DNA of 64,000 nt from Rhodobacteraceae bacterium LNNU 3342 (GCA_008711135.1 VUAW01000010.1:1-64000), one strand, 5' to 3'; shown: positions 1 to 8,127, counted from the first letter of the stretch. Program-made: numbers and translations. Notes: a model not told the origin generated them from the sequence alone.

Positions 1-200
1 CCCGCGAGTTCATCGCTGCTCAAACCGCAACCGCCTGAGTGTCCGGTGAAATGGGGGCAAGACCACTCGGATGCAGCCCGCGACACGCGTTCAGACCGAT
101 CATATATGGAGACGTCAGCATGCGGCCTGAGAAGACGCGCGATGAGCTTGCCGAAAGCGCCAAAGCCGATGATGGTGATCGAAGGCAGCGTGGAGACCAT
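1..200 (-). CDS. Partial NAD(P)-binding oxidoreductase, prephenate-dehydrogenase-like (N-terminus only)
   Basis: Only the first ~66 codons lie in the window; the gene runs off the left edge. It starts at the ATG complementary to 198-200, with an in-frame stop upstream. The N-terminus holds a Rossmann glycine motif (IIGFGAFGKLIARLL), followed by a charged strand end (VSIYDR) where the adenine ribose would bind. This matches the short prephenate/arogenate-dehydrogenase-like proteins of Rhodobacteraceae. After about residue 40 the reading becomes atypical (SCPHFTGHSGGC), and a neighbouring frame reads more naturally (GLAPISPDTQAV). A frameshift and gene decay are therefore possible. The substrate cannot be deduced from this piece. 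Confidence 0.4.
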   Translation of the reverse strand, partial: MVSTLPSITIIGFGAFGKLIARLLRPHADVSIYDRSERVSRAASEWSCPHFTGHSGGCGLSSDELA

Positions 201-526
201 GATCCTGATCCAGAAATAGCCAGCCAGGGGTTCATGGGCTTCTGATGCTCAACCACTGGCACAAGGCAGCGGTGAACATGAAAGTTGCTCCGCTACCTAA
301 GGCAGCGGGTAATAGGACGTGGTGGAGATGGTTGCGATAAGCATCATGCCACTCTTTAAGCTGCATTCTCAGCGACAGTCAATGACCGCTTCGTCCCGCA
401 TAGCTGTACGCTAGAGCTGCGAACAGGTCGAATAGAACTGAAAGCAGCCGCCAAGTCATCGGCGGCTGCATCATCTACTATAAGGGCGGACCGATTTATC
501 GCCTCTCTCGTCGTCGGCCCTAGTTT
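201..526. other. Intergenic stretch with a degenerate repeat and a hairpin
   Basis: No convincing gene is seen here. Positions 376-428 are about 80% identical by eye to 22603-22654, which lies inside the cargo block of the prophage. Both look like members of a degenerate intergenic repeat family. A perfect 9-bp stem hairpin lies at 444-469. Confidence 0.45.
444..469 (-). terminator. Hairpin, possible terminator of the secreted-protein gene
   Basis: GCAGCCGCC and GGCGGCTGC form a perfect 9-bp stem with an 8-nt loop. On the minus strand it is followed by a T-containing but not pure-T tract (TTTCAGTTCT). It lies ~60 bp downstream of the stop of the 527-1585 gene, so it could end that transcript. 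Confidence 0.4.
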
Positions 527-1585
527 CTACAGAACGGCCCGCGCGATGCGGATCATCTGAAGAAGCTCGTAGTTCGAGTCGTTCAACCGCACGAGCTGCC
601 CGTTCAAAACAGCGTAATTTCCATTGTCACCCAGTTGCGGCAGACGGTACAGGCTGATCAGCTCATCCTGCGTCAAGGCTGCAGTCGGAGCGATCGGCGC
701 CCCAGCCACAAGGTCTGGCACCTGTGCCAGTTGGTTCACCAGAAGCAAGGAAGTGTAATCTTTCTGGTCGAGCAGGACAGGCAGTCCGTCGATCAGAGCA
801 TACCGCTGGCCATTGGGTGCAGGGTCCAGATCGAAGAGCGTCGCAATCTGGTCCGATTGCAACAACAGAAGCTCGGGGTCCGGATCGACCTCGGCTTGGG
901 AACTGAGCCAATTGTCGCGGCGCTTGACCCAGATCGTGTCGTACTCATCCTGATCATAGGCTGCCCATTCGCCGTAGGTTACGCCTTCCTTGGCCAGTCC
1001 CGGCGGTACGCAGGGCGGATCCTTCTTGGCAAGGCCCGGCGGGCAATTGCGGTAAGTGATAAGTTCATCGTCAGGGAGATCGGCTACGAGCAGCTGAGGG
1101 GTCGCCAAGGCGAGGGCAGCCGCGCCCAGAACGCGCTTCATGTCACGACCTGTGGGGGCCGGTGTGGAGACGAAGCGACTGAAAACCTCATCGCGCTCTG
1201 CCGTGGTGAAGGGTCGGCGGCCCTCAGCGCCCTTGCCGTTCCCACGCGACGCGTGCTCAATGCCCTTGCCGCTCGTCTTGAGCTTCGGGCCGCCTGCATG
1301 CTCGGGCTTCCCGTTGCCTTTGGCGCCGTGATTATTTCCCTTACCCGCCTTGGCATTTCCATTGCCCCCGCGGGCTTTCCCGTCGCCGGGGTTACCGTTG
1401 CCGGCATTGCCATGACCCTTCTTGAGTGCCTTGTCGTTGCCGTTGTTGTCCTGGGCCAGCCAGATCTGTTCGTCGTGCGGCGTTCCGAAGCGTGCGATGT
1501 CGCCCTGTCTATGGGTCGATTCGGCGGCCAAGTGTGTCGAAGTCAGAGCAAGCGCAACAGCGCTGCTGATAAAGAACTTGTTCAT
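527..1585 (-). CDS. Secreted low-complexity Gly/Asn/Lys-rich protein, function unknown
   Basis: A 352-residue protein. Residues ~1-21 form a plausible Sec signal peptide with an ALALTSTHLAA hydrophobic/cleavage region. Residues ~47-110 are a low-complexity GN/GK/GNG-rich stretch, likely disordered and basic. A second hydrophobic segment lies near residues 150-165. The motif CPPGLAKK...CVPPGLAKEG (around residue 180) recurs in small exported proteins of Rhodobacteraceae. The C-terminal ~120 residues hold two related halves (FDLDPAPNGQRYALIDGLPVLL and YRLPQLGDNGNYAVLNGQLVRL), suggesting an internal duplication of a small beta-rich unit. The region upstream contains GGAAC-N17-TGTT, a near match to an EcfG-type stress promoter. 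No enzymatic motif is visible. Confidence 0.7.
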   Translation of the reverse strand: MNKFFISSAVALALTSTHLAAESTHRQGDIARFGTPHDEQIWLAQDNNGNDKALKKGHGNAGNGNPGDGKARGGNGNAKAGKGNNHGAKGNGKPEHAGGPKLKTSGKGIEHASRGNGKGAEGRRPFTTAERDEVFSRFVSTPAPTGRDMKRVLGAAALALATPQLLVADLPDDELITYRNCPPGLAKKDPPCVPPGLAKEGVTYGEWAAYDQDEYDTIWVKRRDNWLSSQAEVDPDPELLLLQSDQIATLFDLDPAPNGQRYALIDGLPVLLDQKDYTSLLLVNQLAQVPDLVAGAPIAPTAALTQDELISLYRLPQLGDNGNYAVLNGQLVRLNDSNYELLQMIRIARAVL

Positions 1586-1856
1586 GTCAGACGCCTTTCA
1601 TTTCGAATATCAACACGACCATCCAGTGACGCGTTCCCCGGATCGGGGCCTCAGTGAAAACACCAGGTGATGCCACACAGCATATGGCGGGTCACCGTCT
1701 CACGGTATTTGTCGCAGCGACAGATGGAACAGGCTTTGCTGAGGTCGCAAAGGGCAGAATCGACCAGATCCTCCGGAAGACTTGCCGGCGGCTGAACAGG
1801 AACCGTTCAGCGGACCTCAGCCCGCAAGATGGTATTGCTGTCCTTCCGCCACTTGT

Positions 1857-1880
1857 CAATTGTTATGATATTACGTATTG
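1857..1880 (+). promoter_or_regulatory. Candidate Zur operator upstream of the zinT-like gene
   Basis: The imperfect palindrome TGTTATGATATTACG (1861-1875) resembles the Zur box (TGTTATAATATAACA-like) of Proteobacteria. It lies about 50 bp before the start codon of the ZinT-like gene, where zinc-bound Zur repression would be expected. Assignment is by motif similarity and gene context only. Confidence 0.55.
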
Positions 1881-1926
1881 ATCCTGCTGCTGCGTCGAAA
1901 GCGTCGCAGGCTTCAGGAGGTTCAAC

Positions 1927-2637
1927 ATGAAAATAAGCTTTGTCGCACGCGCGGGAGTTCTGGTCGCAAGTTCGCTGCTGCTCGTGGCGGCTCAGGCGCA
2001 AGCCCAGCATTCACGGTCGTCAGAAGAACCGGTACAGGCCCACGCGCATGACCATGACCATAGCCATAGCCATAGCCATAGCCATGCTCACATTCATGTC
2101 TCCGAGGACATCCGGCGCGGCATCTTTGAGGATGAGCAGATCAAGCCGCGCTCACTCTCCGATTGGGAAGGGGACTGGCAGTCGGTCTATCCCCTGCTGC
2201 AGGATGGCACACTGGACGTCGTCATGGAGCACAAGGCCAAGACAGGATCAAAGACGGCGGAAGAATACCGTGCCGAGTATGAGATCGGCTACCGGACGCA
2301 GGTTGACCGGATCGTCATCGACGGCAGCAGCGTGACCTTCCATGAGGGCAACCAGATTTTGGAGGGGACCTATGAGGATGATGGTTACGAGATCCTGACT
2401 TACAAGGCCGGCAACCGCGGCGTCCGCTACGTCTTTGCAAAGGTCGCAGGCGATGACGCGGCACCCGACTTCATCCAGTTCAGCGATCACGGGATCTTCC
2501 CCGAAGATGCTGGCCATTATCACCTGTACTGGGGTGACGATCGTTCCGCCCTGCTTGAAGAGGTCACCAACTGGCCGACGTACTATCCATCTTCAATGAG
2601 CGGCGAGGAGATTGGCCGCGAGATGATGGTTCATTAG
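1927..2637 (+). CDS. zinT: ZinT-family periplasmic zinc/cadmium-binding protein
   Basis: A 236-residue exported metal chaperone. Residues ~1-27 form a signal peptide (VLVASSLLLVAAQAQAQ). A His/Asp-rich linker (HAHDHDHSHSHSHSHAHIH, ~40-58) can collect metal. The rest is the ZinT/YodA calycin fold, recognised by SLSDWEGDWQSVYPLLQDG near the start of the domain and ISDHG/GHYHLYWGD near the end, where the metal-ligand histidines sit. ZinT captures Zn(II) in the periplasm and hands it to the ZnuA importer under zinc starvation. The start has a good ribosome site (CAGGAGG, 7 nt upstream). A Zur-like box upstream supports zinc-dependent repression. It stands alone; no znuABC is in the window. Confidence 0.9.
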   Translation: MKISFVARAGVLVASSLLLVAAQAQAQHSRSSEEPVQAHAHDHDHSHSHSHSHAHIHVSEDIRRGIFEDEQIKPRSLSDWEGDWQSVYPLLQDGTLDVVMEHKAKTGSKTAEEYRAEYEIGYRTQVDRIVIDGSSVTFHEGNQILEGTYEDDGYEILTYKAGNRGVRYVFAKVAGDDAAPDFIQFSDHGIFPEDAGHYHLYWGDDRSALLEEVTNWPTYYPSSMSGEEIGREMMVH

Positions 2638-2790
2638 CACTCAAGGAGGTTCAGGGGCGCGACTGATCAACGCGCATTCTTCAGCACGGTCCGGAGATGC
2701 CGAACCACTGTTTCACTGAACGGCAGCTCCGCCCCGCAAAGCGGTCGCCAGTACGGCGGACAGAAACTGACGGGAAGAGCCCTTAGCTGC

Positions 2791-3213
2791 CTAAGGCGGA
2801 TACTTTCCTTGGCCAAGTCTTCCCGTGGCAGGATCAAGCGTGAAGCTTCCCCACGTATCCTCGAACGGGTCGTACGCCACGCCACGAACCTCAGTTCCTA
2901 CTTCGGAAACTGAGCGAATGCCGTCCCAGCCAATCCATTCAAATTTCCAGAGCTTCCGACAACCACTATAGGCAGTCGCGTGTGTCAGATCGAAGACAAT
3001 CACCAATCCTGCACTCCGGCTAAAGACCGATGCGCCGATCCAGTCCCTAGCGGTCAGGACGGCTGATTTCTGTGCCACATCAACGACGAAGTGGTTTCCG
3101 CCGCTAACGACGTGAGCACAGTCTGGCACAGCTTGACAGAACAACAGAGCATCATAGTCCGTCTTCCCCTTTGCAAAATTTCCGATCCACTCGCCGTGAA
3201 AATCGATCACCAA
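2791..3213 (-). CDS. Hypothetical protein, 140 aa
   Basis: Soluble protein of 140 residues without a signal peptide or membrane segment. The sequence is rich in Trp and Gly (FHGEWIGNF, FEWIGWDGIR, DTWGSFTLDP), looks like a beta-rich fold, and has coding-like composition. No known catalytic motif is recognised. Its neighbour 3469-3696 is on the same strand and may belong with it. Its family is unknown to me. Confidence 0.55.
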   Translation of the reverse strand: MVIDFHGEWIGNFAKGKTDYDALLFCQAVPDCAHVVSGGNHFVVDVAQKSAVLTARDWIGASVFSRSAGLVIVFDLTHATAYSGCRKLWKFEWIGWDGIRSVSEVGTEVRGVAYDPFEDTWGSFTLDPATGRLGQGKYPP

Positions 3214-3468
3214 GCCCTCAGCGTGAGACCCAGTGCCATCCGCAAGAAAGTCGTTGCAGGTGTGCCGTAGGCGGGTAGACCGGGCAGGATCTTAATTGGC
3301 ATCTGAAGGCCTCGATTTTGCTCTCGTAACTCCATCCCAACAGAGCATGCTACGGCCGCTTTGTCCCGGAAAGCGGAGATCCCCTTCCCGCCCTTGCGCG
3401 TCCGCTTTACAGCGCCGAGCGGAAGTAGACGCAGCATCAGATGCGTGAAGTTCTGGCAGTGAGAGTGC
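3214..3468. other. Gap without a supported gene
   Basis: A minus-strand open frame covers most of it (3207-3584), but its composition is poor (many Arg/Cys/Ser, low-complexity basic stretches) and it overlaps the better 3469-3696 gene. I do not call it. A segment with AAAGCGGA-type words resembles the degenerate intergenic repeats seen elsewhere in this flank. Confidence 0.35.
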
Positions 3469-3696
3469 CTAGTCGTTTCGAATGAACAAGGCCGACTTGA
3501 GCCGCAGAAGAGTGGCATCACGACGGGTATGGAATAGAAGCCAGCTTGTGTCGTGTGCTTCAAATTCTTCAATAGACCGTTCAAAAAGAATCAAACCTTG
3601 CTCAGAGTTTTCTGTGGGCGCGGCGGTGAAGCCACCGTCTGTAGGCGTCAACTTGGCGTGCGGAATGTCTGGCAGGTCTACCATTAGCTTTCTCAT
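3469..3696 (-). CDS. Hypothetical protein, 75 aa
   Basis: Small soluble protein (MRKLMVDLPDIPHAKL...) with balanced, coding-like composition and acidic and aromatic patches (EEFEAHDTSWLLFHTRRDATLLRLKSALF). No membrane segment, signal peptide or known motif is seen. The C-terminal half could form a single amphipathic helix. Function unknown. Confidence 0.5.
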   Translation of the reverse strand: MRKLMVDLPDIPHAKLTPTDGGFTAAPTENSEQGLILFERSIEEFEAHDTSWLLFHTRRDATLLRLKSALFIRND

Positions 3697-4055
3697 TTAT
3701 AGTGTCGGGCTGGCTGAATGTCCGGAGGCTTCCGTCACATGGACATCAACCAGTTTTCAAGTGCCGCAAACACTCGACCGTACTGATCAAGCCGCGTTAC
3801 TTGCGGTCCATTGCTGGGCTCCAGCTTGAGGCGGGGGCGCAGTTGTCGAAGTGAGGATCTGCCCGTCGTAATCTTCCGTGGTCCAGATCGCTCAGATCGA
3901 GCGCAACTTCCGCGAAACTGGTTAAATAATCGTAAAACTATCAGGCTATGGATGACACGGCCCTAAGTCGCCGTCCAGGCCTGGCGCTACGGAACACCTT
4001 CCGTGCTGGCGATGCCGATCATCGGGAAGGGGCCGTTGATGTAGCAGCCTCTTGA
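3697..4055. other. Intergenic gap
   Basis: No supported gene. It contains words such as GAATGTCCGGAGGC that belong to the degenerate intergenic repeat family of this flank. The region lies between the 3' end of the histidine-kinase gene and the small unknown gene. Confidence 0.4.
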
Positions 4056-5024
4056 TCATTTCATGGCGATTGGCAGGCGCATAAGGCACGCGAGTCCATC
4101 AGGTTCAAACCGCAGCACGGTAGATCCACCGCTGCTTGCCAGAGACGCTGCTATCAGTGTGGTGCCAAACCCTCGCGAGGACGGATCGCTGAGATCCGTG
4201 AGCCCCGTTTCCTTCCACATGACGTGCAGTTGACCCTGTTCCAGATGCCACCTGATGCTCACATGGCCAGCAGGGAGCGAAAGCCCGCCATATTTCCGGG
4301 CGTTGGTTCCCAGTTCATGTAGGATAAGGGCAATCTGCACTGACAGGTATGGTGGAAGGAAGATCTGCGGGCCGCTGAAGGTAACTCGTGGGCTGCCAAG
4401 AACGGCCTGGTCGAGGACCAGTTGCGCGAGAGATGCGCCTTTCATCTGCTCATGCGCAAGTTGCTCGTGTGCCCGGGCAAGGCTATCTATCCGTCCTGAA
4501 AAGCTCCTTGCAAACGCCTCTGGGCTTGCTGCCCTCCGAAGCGATTGTTGCGCTATGGACTTCACTACGGCGAGCGTATTCTTCACGCGATGATTGAGTT
4601 CATCAATCAGAATGCGCTGCAGATCCTCAGCCTTCTGGCGTTCGGTGATGTCTCTGGCAATCTTGGATGCGCCCACAATCTGCCCCATCCGGTTTCTAAG
4701 CGGCGAAACCGTGATCGACAGGGGAACAGTGCTGCCGTCCTTGCAGAGCCTGACTGTATCGAACGGCTCCACTCTCTCCCCGGCGCGGATTTTGGTAAGT
4801 ATACGAATTTCTTCGTCCAGCCGATCTGGCGGTATGATCCGGAGGATGGGCTGACCGATCATCTCGTCCGCGCGCCACCCCAAGATCCGCTCGGCCGATA
4901 TGTTCCAGCTTGTTATGGTGCCGTCGAGGCGCTTGCTGATGATGGCATCGAAGGACGAGGAAACGATGGCCGCAAGTCGCTCCTCTGTGTCCAGCGGGTC
5001 GTCGTCTGTCTTGGTCACTGGCAA
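4056..5024 (-). CDS. PAS-domain HWE-type sensor histidine kinase
   Basis: A 322-residue cytoplasmic sensor kinase. Residues ~15-130 form a PAS domain (SSSFDAIISKRLDGTITSWN, KDGSTVPLSITVSPL), including the PAC motif GASKIARDITERQKAE. The phospho-acceptor box is DELNHRVKNTLAVV with His145, the signature of the HWE/HisKA_2 family. A degenerate ATPase domain follows (N-box LHELGTNARKYGGLS; G-box SSRGFGTTLI). There are no membrane segments, so it likely senses an intracellular cue such as light or redox through PAS. It has no adjacent response regulator (orphan). Kinases of this family often feed the alphaproteobacterial general stress response. It resembles the larger kinase at 34693-36873 in its C-terminal part. 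Confidence 0.88.
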   Translation of the reverse strand: MPVTKTDDDPLDTEERLAAIVSSSFDAIISKRLDGTITSWNISAERILGWRADEMIGQPILRIIPPDRLDEEIRILTKIRAGERVEPFDTVRLCKDGSTVPLSITVSPLRNRMGQIVGASKIARDITERQKAEDLQRILIDELNHRVKNTLAVVKSIAQQSLRRAASPEAFARSFSGRIDSLARAHEQLAHEQMKGASLAQLVLDQAVLGSPRVTFSGPQIFLPPYLSVQIALILHELGTNARKYGGLSLPAGHVSIRWHLEQGQLHVMWKETGLTDLSDPSSRGFGTTLIAASLASSGGSTVLRFEPDGLACLMRLPIAMK

Positions 5025-5312
5025 TCATCCTAGTTTGGGTTTCCTCGCTCTCCCAATGTCTTGGGCCGTAAGAGCAGGACCTTCCATTCTATTCAGCATC
5101 AGCCGAGTTGCGGCCCGTAAGGCCTTTTAAAGGTGCTCACGGATCTGTCAACAGCCGGCCTGTGCTGGGAGCTACATCGCACAGCCCCAATCACCGTGGG
5201 TCCTTTTTAGGAGGGCCAGCCCTTGGCCTGACAGGCAGGAAGCGCGGAGACATGGAGTGGCTGAAGGATCGTTGGGCATATCTGTAAATTCTGGCTGAAG
5301 ATCCTTTCTCAG

Positions 5313-5648
5313 TTACTCGCTTCTGACCAGAAGAACGACCCCTGCAGGATCAGAGGTCCAGTGGCCGTTCACGCCATCCAGCGGTTCAAGCTCGTCGCGG
5401 CAGGGACTGTCGAGCCTTTCCAAGGCAAGGTCTGGATCATCTGTAAAGAGCTCCAACCACACGTCGACTTGGCTCTGCTTTTCAACACGATCAACCCACA
5501 AGGTCATTTCGCCGAACACGAAACCGACGCTGTTCGCCAGTTCCTTCGCAACCGTCAAGCCGACCCTGTCCCGGTAGAAGGCGATTGTCGCGTCCCACTT
5601 GTGCAGAGGGACCTTGATTGCAATATTCTTTCCCGGCCGGATTTCCAT
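5313..5648 (-). CDS. VOC-superfamily (glyoxalase/bleomycin-resistance-like) protein, copy 1
   Basis: A 111-residue single-domain VOC protein, starting at MEIRPGKNIAIKVPLHKW. The fold is indicated by the paired beta-alpha-beta-beta-beta pattern: IAFYRDRVGLTV, then EMTLWVDR, VDVWLELFTDD, and a C-terminal HWTSDPAGVVLLV strand. Members bind divalent metal or small molecules in lyase, dioxygenase or antibiotic-sequestration roles; the substrate cannot be read from sequence. A paralogue of identical length and ~75-80% identity lies at 16869-17204 inside the prophage cargo. An upstream in-frame start at 5693 exists but would add 15 residues absent from the paralogue. Confidence 0.82.
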   Translation of the reverse strand: MEIRPGKNIAIKVPLHKWDATIAFYRDRVGLTVAKELANSVGFVFGEMTLWVDRVEKQSQVDVWLELFTDDPDLALERLDSPCRDELEPLDGVNGHWTSDPAGVVLLVRSE

Positions 5649-5756
5649 CGTTTCCCCCTGTTGAAATGTGCCGATGATAATCTGTGAAGGCATTCCACTG
5701 GTTCTACCCCACTACAGAGCAGCCGGTGAATCAGTCGGACGTTAGCTTGGCGTTCC

Positions 5757-6323
5757 TCAACTGCCCACTGAACCTGTACCCATTCTCATCCACAGCCCTG
5801 GATATTCGGTGACAGCATCAAAGCTGTCGACAAGCAGCACGGCGCGGTAGGAGTGCTGCGGAGAACTATAATCGTAAGCAGCTTTCCCGATGCGCCGATA
5901 GCTTTGGGCAAGAGGCTTCACCGCCCAGTCTTCAGTATCCAGCCAGACTGCTTCTGATTTACCCTCAGCGCCAATGACCAAGTTCAACCGACGTATGGCG
6001 CTTGTATTGGTGGCCGGCGTGAAGCCGAGGTCGATGTCCTTCAGCCCCGTCAGGTTCTCCCGGACGCAACCAGTCACGCGCCAGGTGTCCTCGCCCTCGC
6101 GCTCAATGTGTAAGTGAAAGCTATTGCTGCCGATCCATCCAGAAACAAATGCGGTGCGGCCCTCCCATTCTCGGGTGGAGGTCACATGATAAGCAAGGTT
6201 GGCGACCACTCCATCATGGTCGAAAACCGCCGTGCCCTCTACAGTCCAGCCGCTGTCCGTCTCGATGAACCGGCAGGCGTCATGCCCCTCCTGATCCAGC
6301 CGCTTCCAAAGAACCGTGTGCAT
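5757..6323 (-). CDS. Putative glycolipid-binding-domain protein, copy 1
   Basis: A 188-residue protein of the putative glycolipid-binding family (PF06475/DUF1089-like), recognised by the N-terminal WKRLD...GHDACRF, GTAVFDHDGVVANLAYHV, a central WRVTGCVRENLTGLKDIDLGFTPATNTSAIRRL and C-terminal YRRIGKAAYDYSS. Two relatives lie at 20245-20808 (intact) and 22081-22486 (broken); all share the order metal/lipid-like beta sheet, then D(I/L)D(L)GFTP...RRL. The molecular function of the family is not established. It sits directly beside a phage baseplate fragment and the VOC gene, mirroring the gene set inside the prophage. Confidence 0.7.
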   Translation of the reverse strand: MHTVLWKRLDQEGHDACRFIETDSGWTVEGTAVFDHDGVVANLAYHVTSTREWEGRTAFVSGWIGSNSFHLHIEREGEDTWRVTGCVRENLTGLKDIDLGFTPATNTSAIRRLNLVIGAEGKSEAVWLDTEDWAVKPLAQSYRRIGKAAYDYSSPQHSYRAVLLVDSFDAVTEYPGLWMRMGTGSVGS

Positions 6324-6402
6324 GAAACCTCGCGGGTGCCGCGATCTGAAACCTGCTTAACATTTTAGCCTATGGTAGCAAAGACTCTCACCGTAGCGGC
6401 AT

Positions 6403-6594
6403 TCATACGGACGCTCCGGTTATTGCGGGCCTGCCGTCATCAGGGGCACCGGCCTGAAATCCGCCGTATTGGTACGTTTTCAGGCTGACTGCTTCGACGA
6501 TCACATCGCTGGCGACGTTCACGTTCCCCGGCACTGGGATATTGACTGCCCGGCCCGCGCCGATCGTGACGTCGCCGGGAGCCGAGATTCTCAT
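6403..6594 (-). pseudogene. Fragment of a phage baseplate protein V gene, outside attL
   Basis: The reading SAPGDVTIGAGRAVNIPVPGN matches EAPGDVTIGAGGAVNIAAPGN of the prophage V protein (C-terminal part of the 23489-24010 gene), and similarity continues to the end of both genes at DNA level. Only the last ~60 codons remain and the C-terminus is shifted in frame. It lies on the chromosomal side of the left attachment repeat. It is therefore a remnant of an earlier related prophage, or of a recombination, rather than part of the present one. Confidence 0.7.
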
Positions 6595-6682
6595 GTTGCG
6601 GTTTAGAAACGCCCTTGGCAAAGCCAAAAGCGTGATGCTCTCCTTCGGCACCCCTGCCCGCAAAAAACACAATGTTTCAACA

Positions 6683-6738
6683 TGGTGCCCGCGGCCGGAC
6701 TCGAACCGGCACGGCATGCGCCTAGGGATTTTAAGTCC
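6683..6738 (-). repeat. attL: 56-bp duplicate of the tRNA-Leu 3' end
   Basis: These 56 bp are identical to 49040-49095, the 3' part of the tRNA-Leu gene from the anticodon loop through CCA. Here the 5' half of the tRNA is missing, so this is the copy displaced by integration. It marks the left end of the 42.4-kb prophage. Confidence 0.92.
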
Positions 6739-6922
6739 TGCAGAAAACCGATCAGGCCCAGCGCTTTAGCCTTTTCTGTTCCCAAAAACAAAACGGAAAC
6801 ATACAGTGAATGTGGGAACGCCTCCCGAGGCACTGAAAGCTCCCCCCTGCCCTCGTTCCCCGGAACCGACACAAGGGCGGAAAGTCTGCCCCCTCCGCAA
6901 GCATGACGGTGTTGCCTCACTT
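6739..6922. other. Left-end phage intergenic region
   Basis: 184 bp between attL and the end of gene D. No gene and no convincing terminator is seen. It is A/T-richer near 6770-6810, as expected of integrase arm-site DNA, but no repeats were identified. Confidence 0.4.
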
Positions 6923-7927
6923 TCAGCCTGGCCATTCCGCTTCAACCGAGCACCGATAACCGCCGACGTCGAGCGTGTGCGTCACGCGTGAGATTAGCCA
7001 TTCCCCCGCAACCCCTTCCCGGAAACCGGTCAGCATCAGCCGCCCCTCTGCCATCAGGTCAACGCGGCCAGGCAGCGTCAGCGAGAGGGAGCCGCCCTGC
7101 CTTTCCGATCGGCGCAGTTCGGCCTCTGCCGCTTCCTTGGCGGTTTCTTCATCGGGGAACGTCTGCCGCATGCGCCGGATGGGTTCCCCCTCCCCCGCCA
7201 CAGCCTCCTTGTCCTCGCCCGCCTCAAGATCGCGCCAGACAGCCACGACCTGTTTGGCCGGCTCGCGGCGGGATATCCGCGCCGACCAGGTACTGACCTG
7301 CGCCGGCGTCAGCGCAACGACCGGAAGCACCGCGCCGCCCGTACTCTTGCTGTCGCCGCGCCGGAACACGGCCATCCGACCGCTGGCCGGCTTTGCCATT
7401 GCGCCGAACCAGCCCGCGACCCGCAGCAGCAGGTTCATGTCGCTCTCGTTGACCTGGTCGATATGCGGCAAGGGGCGACCGGCCAGATCCTGCGCGACGG
7501 CGGGTTCAAGCCCGTGGTCGGTCGCGATCCGTTCCACCAGCGCGCCCAGCGTCGTGCCCTTCGGGAAGGAACGGCTTTTCTGCGTCTGCAGGTCCGTCTT
7601 GCCGCCGCGGGTGGCCTCGTGCGGGGCGGCATGCGCGCGGATCAACATCCGGTCCGGCGGGCCGCTCATCTCTACCTCGTCGACGATATACAGCCCCATC
7701 CGCGACAGCGCCGGGTGATAGCCGAGCCATATGTCGAGCTCGACACCCGTGCGCGGCAGCGCGATCTGCACGGGGCCGGTGTCGGCAAGCTCGATCTCCA
7801 CCATGTCGGACTGAAGGCCAGCCTCGTCGACGACCTCAAGCCGCACCAGCCGATCGCGGAAGACAGAGGTGGCTTCGTTACCGTCGGCCGTGATCCGGAA
7901 CCCGGGCCTGAAGTCTGTTAATCCCAT
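6923..7927 (-). CDS. D: P2-type tail late control protein D (baseplate hub)
   Basis: A 334-residue phage late control gene D protein. It forms the hub that links the tail tube to the spike, and corresponds to T4 gp27/VgrG. Recognisable parts are the N-terminal beta domain (GFRITADGNEAT, RLVRLEVVDEAG), the middle PKGTTLGALVERIATDHGLEP, the VNESDMNLLLRVAGWFGA block, and the C-terminal EGRLMLTGFREGVAGEWLIS. It is the last gene of the FI-FII-E-T-U-X-D operon and overlaps gene X by 10 bp, which suggests translational coupling. Length is close to P2 D (~387) but shorter. Confidence 0.93.
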   Translation of the reverse strand: MGLTDFRPGFRITADGNEATSVFRDRLVRLEVVDEAGLQSDMVEIELADTGPVQIALPRTGVELDIWLGYHPALSRMGLYIVDEVEMSGPPDRMLIRAHAAPHEATRGGKTDLQTQKSRSFPKGTTLGALVERIATDHGLEPAVAQDLAGRPLPHIDQVNESDMNLLLRVAGWFGAMAKPASGRMAVFRRGDSKSTGGAVLPVVALTPAQVSTWSARISRREPAKQVVAVWRDLEAGEDKEAVAGEGEPIRRMRQTFPDEETAKEAAEAELRRSERQGGSLSLTLPGRVDLMAEGRLMLTGFREGVAGEWLISRVTHTLDVGGYRCSVEAEWPG

Positions 7928-8127
7928 AGCCGCACCGTCGGCGCGGGCTCGGCGTCCGCGATCGGGGGCAGCGCGATCCGCACGCCGGCAGGCAGCACCG
8001 GGCCACGATCGGCAAGCCCAGGGTTGACCTCAATCACCTGCTCGACGATCCGCGCACCCTGGCGGCCATAGTGCGCCCAGACAATCGCATCAATCACGTC
8101 GCCCTCCTTAGATTGGTAGTACTGCAC
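7918..8127 (-). CDS. X: P2-type tail protein X
   Basis: A 69-residue LysM-like tail protein (MQYYQSKEGDVIDAIVWAHYG, ending VLPAGVRIALPPI). The GDVIDAI...G(R/Q)...V..VNPGLAD pattern is the gpX family signature. It probably binds the tail tube tip or baseplate in assembly. It overlaps genes U (upstream) and D (downstream), as in P2. Confidence 0.9.
   Translation of the reverse strand: MQYYQSKEGDVIDAIVWAHYGRQGARIVEQVIEVNPGLADRGPVLPAGVRIALPPIADAEPAPTVRLWD

Noticed and set aside
3207-3584. 125-codon minus-strand open frame
   Set aside because: Poor composition, overlaps better small gene 3469-3696, no recognisable motif.
6683-6738. Second tRNA-Leu gene
   Set aside because: The 5' half including the D arm is missing; it is the attL duplicate.
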